NCBI GenBank assembly: GCA_949358305.1 | Contig: OX442319.1 | Span: 7,626,001 to 7,690,000 of the forward strand | Reading direction: 5' to 3' | Origin: Strigamia acuminata | Lineage: Eukaryota > Arthropoda > Chilopoda > Geophilomorpha > Linotaeniidae | Length of the DNA: 64,000 bases | Shown: one piece after another, positions 58,701-64,000 of the stretch | Numbering within the stretch: the stretch's first letter is position 1 | Layout: each line of letters opens with the position of its first letter | Notes under the pieces: generated by a model | Databases searched by the model: none | What the model was told of the DNA's origin: nothing | The model's input: the letters and a program-made list of their open reading frames with translations, nothing else | Position numbers and translations under genes: made by a program

Positions 58701-60925
58701 TCAGAGACATTGGTCTTGTGGTGTTTGTGCTAAGTCAACTGTGATGAGATCAAAAGTCTATTCTCCCAAATCATCGGTTGGATGTTTCTAAAACTTACAT
58801 TGGAGCCTTCTACTAAGGTTTAAACACTATTTCTGAACATTCAGAGACATTGGTCTTGTGGTGTTTGTGCTAAGTCAACTGCGATGTGAAATAAGCTCAA
58901 AATTTTTTTTTCAAAATTTATTGCTTGGGTGTTGCTAAAACTTACATTGAAGGCTTCTACTAAGGTTTAAACACTATTTCTAAACATTCAGAGACATTGG
59001 TCTTGTGGTGTTTGTGCTAAGTCAACTGTGATGAGATCAAAAGTCTATTCTCCCAAATCATCGGTTGGATGTTTCTAAAACTTACATTGGAGCCTTCTAC
59101 TAAGGTTTAAACACTATTTCTGAACATTCAGAGACATTGGTCTTGTGGTGTTTGTGCTAAGTCAACTGTGATGAGATCAAAAGTCTATTCTCCCAAATCA
59201 TCGGTTAGATGTTTCTAAAACTTACATTGGAGCCTTCTACTAAGGTTTAAACACTATTTCTGAACATTCAGAGACATTGGTCTTGTGGTGTTTGTGCTAA
59301 GTCAACTGCGATGTGAAATAAGCTCAAAATTTTTTTTTCAAAGTTTATTGCTTGGGTGTTGCTAAAACTTACATTGAAGGCTTCTACTAAGGTTTAAACA
59401 CTATTTCTAAACATTCAGAGACATTGGTCTTGTGGTGTTTGTGCTAAGTCAACTGTGATGAGATCAAAAGTCTATTCTCCCAAATCATCGGTTGGATGTT
59501 TCTAAAACTTACATTGGAGCCTTCTACTAAGGTTTAAACACTATTTCTGAACATTCAGAGACATTGGTCTTGTGGTGTTTGTGCTAAGTCAACTGCGATG
59601 TGAAATGAGCTCAAAATTTTTTTTTCAAAATTTATTGCTTGGGTGTTGCTAAAACTTAGATTGAAGGCTTCTACTAAGGTTTAAACACTATTTCTGAACA
59701 TTCAGAGACATTGGTCTTGTGGTGTTTGTGCTAAGTCAACTGCGATGTGAAATGAGCTCAAAATTTTTTTCTTCAAAATTTAATGCTTGGGTGTTGCTAA
59801 AACTTATATTGAAGGCTTCTACTAAGGTTTAAACACTATTTCTGAACATACAGAGACATTGGACTTGTGGTGTTTGTGCTAAGTAACTGTGATGAGATCA
59901 AAAGTCTATTCTCCCAAATCATTGCTTGGATGTTGCTAAAACTTACATTGAAGGCTTCTACTAAGGTTTAAACACTATTTCTGAACATTCAGAGACATTG
60001 GTCTTGTGGTGTTTATGCTAAGTCAACTGTGATGAGATCAAAAGTCTATTCTCCCAAATCATCGGTTGGATGTTTCTAAAACTTACATTGGAGCCTTCTA
60101 CTAAGGTTTAAACACTATTTCTGAACATTCAGAGACATTGGTCTTATGGTGTTTGTGCTAAGTCAACTGTGATGAGATCAAAAGTCTATTCTCCCAAATC
60201 ATCGGTTGAATGTTTCTAAAACTTACATTGGAGCCTTCTACTAAGGTTTAAACACTATTTCTGAACATTCAGAGACATTGGTCTTGTGGTGTTTGTGCTA
60301 AGTCAACTGTGATGAGATCAAAAGTCTATTCTCCCAAATCATCGGTTGGATGTTTCTAAAACTTACATTGGAGCCTTCTACTAAGGTTTAAACACTATTT
60401 CTGAACATTCAGAGACATTGGTCTTGTGGTGTTTGTGCTAAGTCAACTGCGATGTGAAATAAGCTCAAAATTTTTTTTTCAAAATTTATTGCTTGGGTGT
60501 TGCTAAAACTTACATTGAAGGCTTCTACTAAGGTTTAAACACTATTTCTAAACATTCAGAGACATTGGTCTTGTGGTGTTTGTGCTAAGTTGTTGCGGTC
60601 GGACAAAATAGACTGAAAAGAACGTCGAGCCAGCACAAGTTGCACTTCACAAAAGCTCGAGCAGAATCGTATAGTGTTGATGTTCGTACGAAAACCACAT
60701 GGAAAAGAAGATAATCCGAAATAAATCCAATTGTTGAGGAGATGAAACAATGCTAGAATCCGCAGCATCAGGTATCCAAGAAGAGGCAACAACATTTGCT
60801 GGCCTTAGAAAAAATTAACTACTCAATCCACATTGTAATGGCTGTGCAAATTAATAAATTCAGGAGTTAAAACTAAACAACTTCTTTAATTCACGGTAAA
60901 GTAATAACTGAATAAAATACACGAA

Positions 60926-61037
60926 TGTAATTGGCCCTCTAGGGAGCCGCACATGCGCAATACCGAGAATGGCACGCGCCGAGCCGATTAGCGGCGAAAT
61001 ACAGATACAAAAATACTCCGTTGTCAAGGCAACGGAG
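60926..61037 (-). promoter_or_regulatory. Conserved LTR block: X-box-like hairpin, TGCGCATG, CCAAT (third element)
   Basis: CTCCGTTG at 61016-61023 and CAACGGAG at 61030-61037, with a loop different from both other elements; sense GTTGCCTTGACAAC still fits the X-box consensus. This stretch is much more similar to the outer LTR than the surrounding LTR is. Confidence 0.5.
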
Positions 61038-61820
61038 GAAAACAAAATCACAGCAAGTTTGACAATTGCATAAAAATGCACTAAAAATAAATTGAAATAC
61101 ATTGAAATGACCACAAGAATGCGGTGAACAAAAAAGCTAATCACAACAATGTCCAAAAACACGTTAAACAATAAGAAAAATGCAAAAAACCGATCTCGGA
61201 AAGAAAGGATTGAAGATAGCCAATCACAGGCCAGGAAGATTACATAACGATCACATTTGAATTTAGATCGGTACAAAAGCACAAATTTATGAAAGAATAC
61301 ACAGTGAATAATAGCGAAATGTAATAGTAAATGCAAATTATGTGATATTAAATACAAGAATAACGGTTACAAAAGGATATCGTCGCTTGGGTCAAACATG
61401 GCGACCGGCAAACAAAACTACAGTGTTGGATCAAACATGGCGACCGGCAATCTCAACATCGGCGGCAAAACTACACGTAAAATGAATGTAAGAACACTAT
61501 AATTAAATAATCAATAAAGTATCGATTAAATTATAAGAATAATTATCAATTCTCTTCACAAAACACAGTAATAAATCACACAAGTTGAATAAATACGAAT
61601 TTATCGGCCGAACGAACATTCCCGGCTGCGCTTTTATGGCAGACGGAAACGAACGTTCAAACCAATCAAACGGAACTTCCAAAGCAGTTTTGATGCATCT
61701 AGATAGAAAGAGCATGTTTTAATTAGTAGAAACGAATGTTTAATAAAATTCCAAATGATTTGAAAAGTACCAAACAAAAGGTTAGAAGACGGAACCGTAA
61801 CTTTACGGGAAACAGAAATA

Positions 61821-61828
61821 TGACGTCA
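61821..61828 (-). promoter_or_regulatory. CRE-like palindrome TGACGTCA (third element)
   Basis: Same 8-bp palindrome in the corresponding part of a diverged LTR. Confidence 0.4.
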
Positions 61829-62160
61829 CTAGCATCGCAAATGTATGCTAGGGAACGAAATTTGCACCAAAACAGTTCGAAATCAATACAAACTCTCAAA
61901 AAACAAGTGAATTAGTCAATAAATGCACGGAATAAGATAATAGAAATCAATACAAAGCATAAACACTACTAAATATTGAAAAGTATGAATAAAAATCAAG
62001 TCAAAACACTTTAATAAGCAATAAAAAATCTGAAAAGTAAAAAAATACCAATTAGGCAAAGGAAATTAAAACACCTAAAGATTTTAATCAACACAAATCA
62101 AAATGGTGAAAAATATTGACAATAAAAATAGCACAACAATATCTACGCTGTCTTGCAACA

Positions 62161-62220
62161 GCGAATTGCCGGCGAGAGGACAGAGAAGGAGAACCACACA
62201 CAAAGTCTTAATAGAATAAA
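62161..62220 (-). other. Region between pol stop and 3' LTR (third element)
   Basis: Sense strand: pyrimidine tract TCTCTGTCCTCTC followed by GCCGGCAATTCGC at the LTR edge. Same layout as the other two elements. Confidence 0.65.
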
Positions 62221-64000
62221 TCACTCAAGTTCAAGGGCTCTCACAAGCTTGACTGACCTTTTCAACTCACGTTCATCGGGTAGCACAACTTTTATCACAC
62301 GGATTTGACCATCCTCACCGGGAAAAATTTCTTTTATCCTGGCAAGTGGCCAAAAATATGGGTTAGTACCCATTTTTTCTAGAAGCACTATTTGGTCTAC
62401 TTTAGGGTTTTTGAAGAACTTATCACCTTTTGATTCATAAAAATTCCTCAATTGCATGAGGTAACTCTTTTTCCAAATTTTCCAGAACTCCCAAATAAAT
62501 TGGCGTCGTTTAATGTCCAGTTTTCTTAAATCTGATTTTTTAATTGCACTCAATTGTTTGTTTATTACGTATTTAGGCATACCTCCTGTTAGAAAGTTTT
62601 CAGGTGCCAAAATTCTACCACCGTCAACACTGTCGGGGACATAACTTAAAGGTCGTGAATTTAGCACTGAACTAATTTCCAGAGCCAAAGTTTGAAGAGT
62701 TTCTAAGTCTACGGTGCTGCGCAACAATATCTTTCGAAGTTTATCTTTAACTGAGCGGACTAGACGCTCCCACGCTCCGCCCATCCATGGAGACAGCGGT
62801 GGGATGAATGTCCAGAGCACCCTTTTTTCAGATAGGAATGTTTTCACGTCTTTTTGACCGATGAGTTTTCCCCACGATTGTAATTCGAGGCTTCCGCGCT
62901 CAAACGTCTTACTGTTGTCAGAGAAAATCTTCCCGGGGTATCCATAGCGTGCCCCAAATCTTCTCATTGCAAGCAAAAACTTTGGCACAGAAAGGTCCTC
63001 TGATACTTCTAAATGTATGGAACGGGTCACCATACAAGTAAAAAGCAAGATATATACTTTTTTCTTTTCTTTCTTGTTGCTGCCGACATAAATGGGACCC
63101 AAGTGGTCCACTCCTGTGTTTTGGAATGGCGCCGCTGGTGTCACACGTTCAGCAGGAAGGTCACCCGTTGAAGGGTTGTTGCGTGCAAGTTTTCCTCGTC
63201 GGCAAATCTCACATTCTCGAATAACTGTTTGTATAGTTCTTCGTCCTCATATAATCCAAAATTGTTCGCGTAGGTGATACAAGGTTTCGCTTATGTCACC
63301 GTGAAGCAACTCCAAATGCACTTTTTTAATTAACAGTCTTGTTATCCAACTATCATAATGCAAGATAATTGGATACACTTCATCAAATGTCAATAAAGAT
63401 TTTTTCAAGCGGCTACGAAGTCGAAGTAATCCGTCCTCGTCAATGAAGAGCTCGAAATTGCGTAGGGTGGAATGTTTAGACAGTTCTCTTTTGTTTTTCA
63501 CATCATCAATCTCCTCAGAAAAATGTAGTTTCTGGGAAAATTGCAGGATCTTCAATTGGTTGTCCTCTAACTCGAGTGGCGAGAGAGGCTCACCGCGCAA
63601 AAGTTTGTTTTTCCATCGCAAAATATACGAAAAAACTCTCAAAAGTTTGTTGTAATTTCGGAAACGTTTGAAAAATTGTCCAATAAAACTTTCCTTAACT
63701 TGAATAGTCATCACTACAATTTTTCGTTCCTCTTCTGGAAGAATCTCTTGTATAATTTCTGTTTTTTCTAGTTTTGAGACATCAACTCCAAACCACCAAA
63801 GTTTATTTTGCATCAATGTTTTTGAGTTATGTGGTCGAGTCAATAAATCTGCTGGGTTAAATTCCGTTGGTACGTGAGACCATTGTTCGGGTTTGGTTGA
63901 AGAAATAATTTCTTGAACACGGTTTGAGACGTATGGCTTCCATACGTTCTTGTCACTGTTTATCCAGGCTAGAGTTATGGTGGAGTCCGAGTAGTATCTC
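62221..64000 (-). pseudogene. pol: Pol, 3' half (RNase H end, integrase, DUF5641-like), third element, one TGA
   Basis: The frame is open from the window end (in the RNase H region, at YYSDST) to the stop at 62221, except for one TGA at 63247-63249, just after QFWII in the integrase zinc-binding region, where the other copies have AGA. Upstream part: end of RNase H (NPADLLTRP) and the His pair of the zinc region. Downstream part: Cys pair, DDE core and the C-terminal domain. The apparent start codons inside (TTG at 63843, GTG at 63144) are not real starts; this is one broken ORF. Near identical to the outer pol over the shared part. Substitutions near the C terminus include GRE to ERE and KHV to KLV. 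Confidence 0.92.

Larger units (their letters stand above)
33516..60590. repeat. Satellite array, right segment (140/147-bp monomers)
   Basis: Continuation of the left array in the same orientation and phase: about 191 monomers over 27 kb. It begins with the same run of variants as the left array near 12808 (offset 20708, for example CTATGATG at 13121 and 33829). The part at about 57.0-58.6 kb copies 13.4-14.95 kb (offset 43617: GTTTATTCTC at 13851 and 57468, C-in-T-run variant at 14292 and 57909). It is cut at 60590 by the third retrotransposon. No genes seen. Confidence 0.97.
60591..62160 (-). repeat. 3' LTR of third element (1570 bp)
   Basis: Ends are TGTTGCGG and TCTTGCAACA on the plus strand. 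In element sense it starts TGTTGCAAGACAGCGT, like the inner LTR. It holds long T-rich open frames on the sense strand (for example 60860-61357) that encode only hydrophobic low-complexity peptides and are not called as genes. Confidence 0.92.
60591..64000 (-). mobile_element. Third BEL/Pao LTR retrotransposon, partial (window end)
   Basis: Begins TGTTGCGGTC directly after satellite (GCTAAGT). Sense is the minus strand; visible are the 3' LTR (60591-62160), the short pol 3' region and the pol 3' half. Gag, leader, 5' LTR and the far target duplication lie outside the window. Its pol is very close to that of the outer element, but its LTR is 1570 bp and clearly diverged outside one conserved block. 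Confidence 0.94.

Noticed and set aside
33516-60590. Host genes or non-coding RNA genes in the satellite
   Set aside because: I found only monomer variants; no long ORF, tRNA-like or rRNA-like sequence interrupts the array.
60860-61357. 165-codon hydrophobic ORF on the sense strand of the third LTR, and the 65-codon ORFs at 16709-16906 and 24421-24618
   Set aside because: They lie in T-rich LTR sequence, which produces Phe/Leu/Ile-rich open frames by composition; the 65-codon ones start at TTG. No shared motif convincing enough to call a gene.
63247-63843. Separate small genes at 63247-63843 and 62221-63144
   Set aside because: They are the two sides of one pol frame broken by a TGA; their apparent starts are TTG and GTG codons inside pol.

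Overview
This is a eukaryotic (metazoan, most likely arthropod) heterochromatic window with no recognisable host gene. It has two components: a tandem satellite array that fills about 42 kb, and three related BEL/Pao LTR retrotransposons inserted in it. BEL/Pao elements are known only from animals. The species cannot be named from sequence alone.

Layout: 1-14954 satellite; 14955-33515 a BEL/Pao element on the minus strand (the 'outer' element) with a 4-bp target duplication CTTG; nested inside its 3' LTR, 15817-25041 is a second BEL/Pao element on the plus strand (the 'inner' element) with target duplication ACAC; 33516-60590 is the same satellite array resumed in phase; 60591-64000 is a third BEL/Pao element on the minus strand, cut by the window end.

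Satellite: monomers are 140 bp or 147 bp (plus 139 and 148 bp variants). Each monomer has a nearly invariant core of about 75 bp and a variable block in two main forms (A, and a T-tract-rich form B that is 7 bp longer). Monomers form higher-order repeats: a 14-mer of 1974 bp near the left end, a related 1981-bp period at about 7.8-11.3 kb, and a 7-mer of 993 bp at about 44.8-50.4 kb. A segment of about 5.3 kb is copied at an offset of exactly 8800 bp. No ORF longer than about 60 codons lies in it. The organisation resembles centromeric or pericentromeric satellite.

Retrotransposons: the inner element has an intact 1744-codon Gag-Pol ORF and two LTRs of 1513 bp with no difference that I could find, so it is a very recent and possibly competent copy. 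The outer element has LTRs differing by about 3 substitutions and 1 indel, and one in-frame TGA between protease and reverse transcriptase. The third element has one TGA in the integrase zinc-binding region. Gag-Pol carries Gag (DUF1759-like), CCHC knuckles, aspartic protease, RT, RNase H, integrase (HHCC and DDE) and a C-terminal DUF5641-like domain; no envelope gene is seen.

Features that ordinary annotation does not explain: an ORF that starts inside the LTR, crosses into the 5' leader and is conserved in frame between the inner and outer elements; a compact LTR block conserved in all three elements (a perfect 8-bp stem that also matches the RFX X-box consensus, a TGCGCATG motif and a CCAAT box); absence of a normal polypurine tract, with a pyrimidine tract before the 3' LTR that is complementary to the purine tract just before the gag ATG; and a DPG protease active site. 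All comparisons were made by eye.
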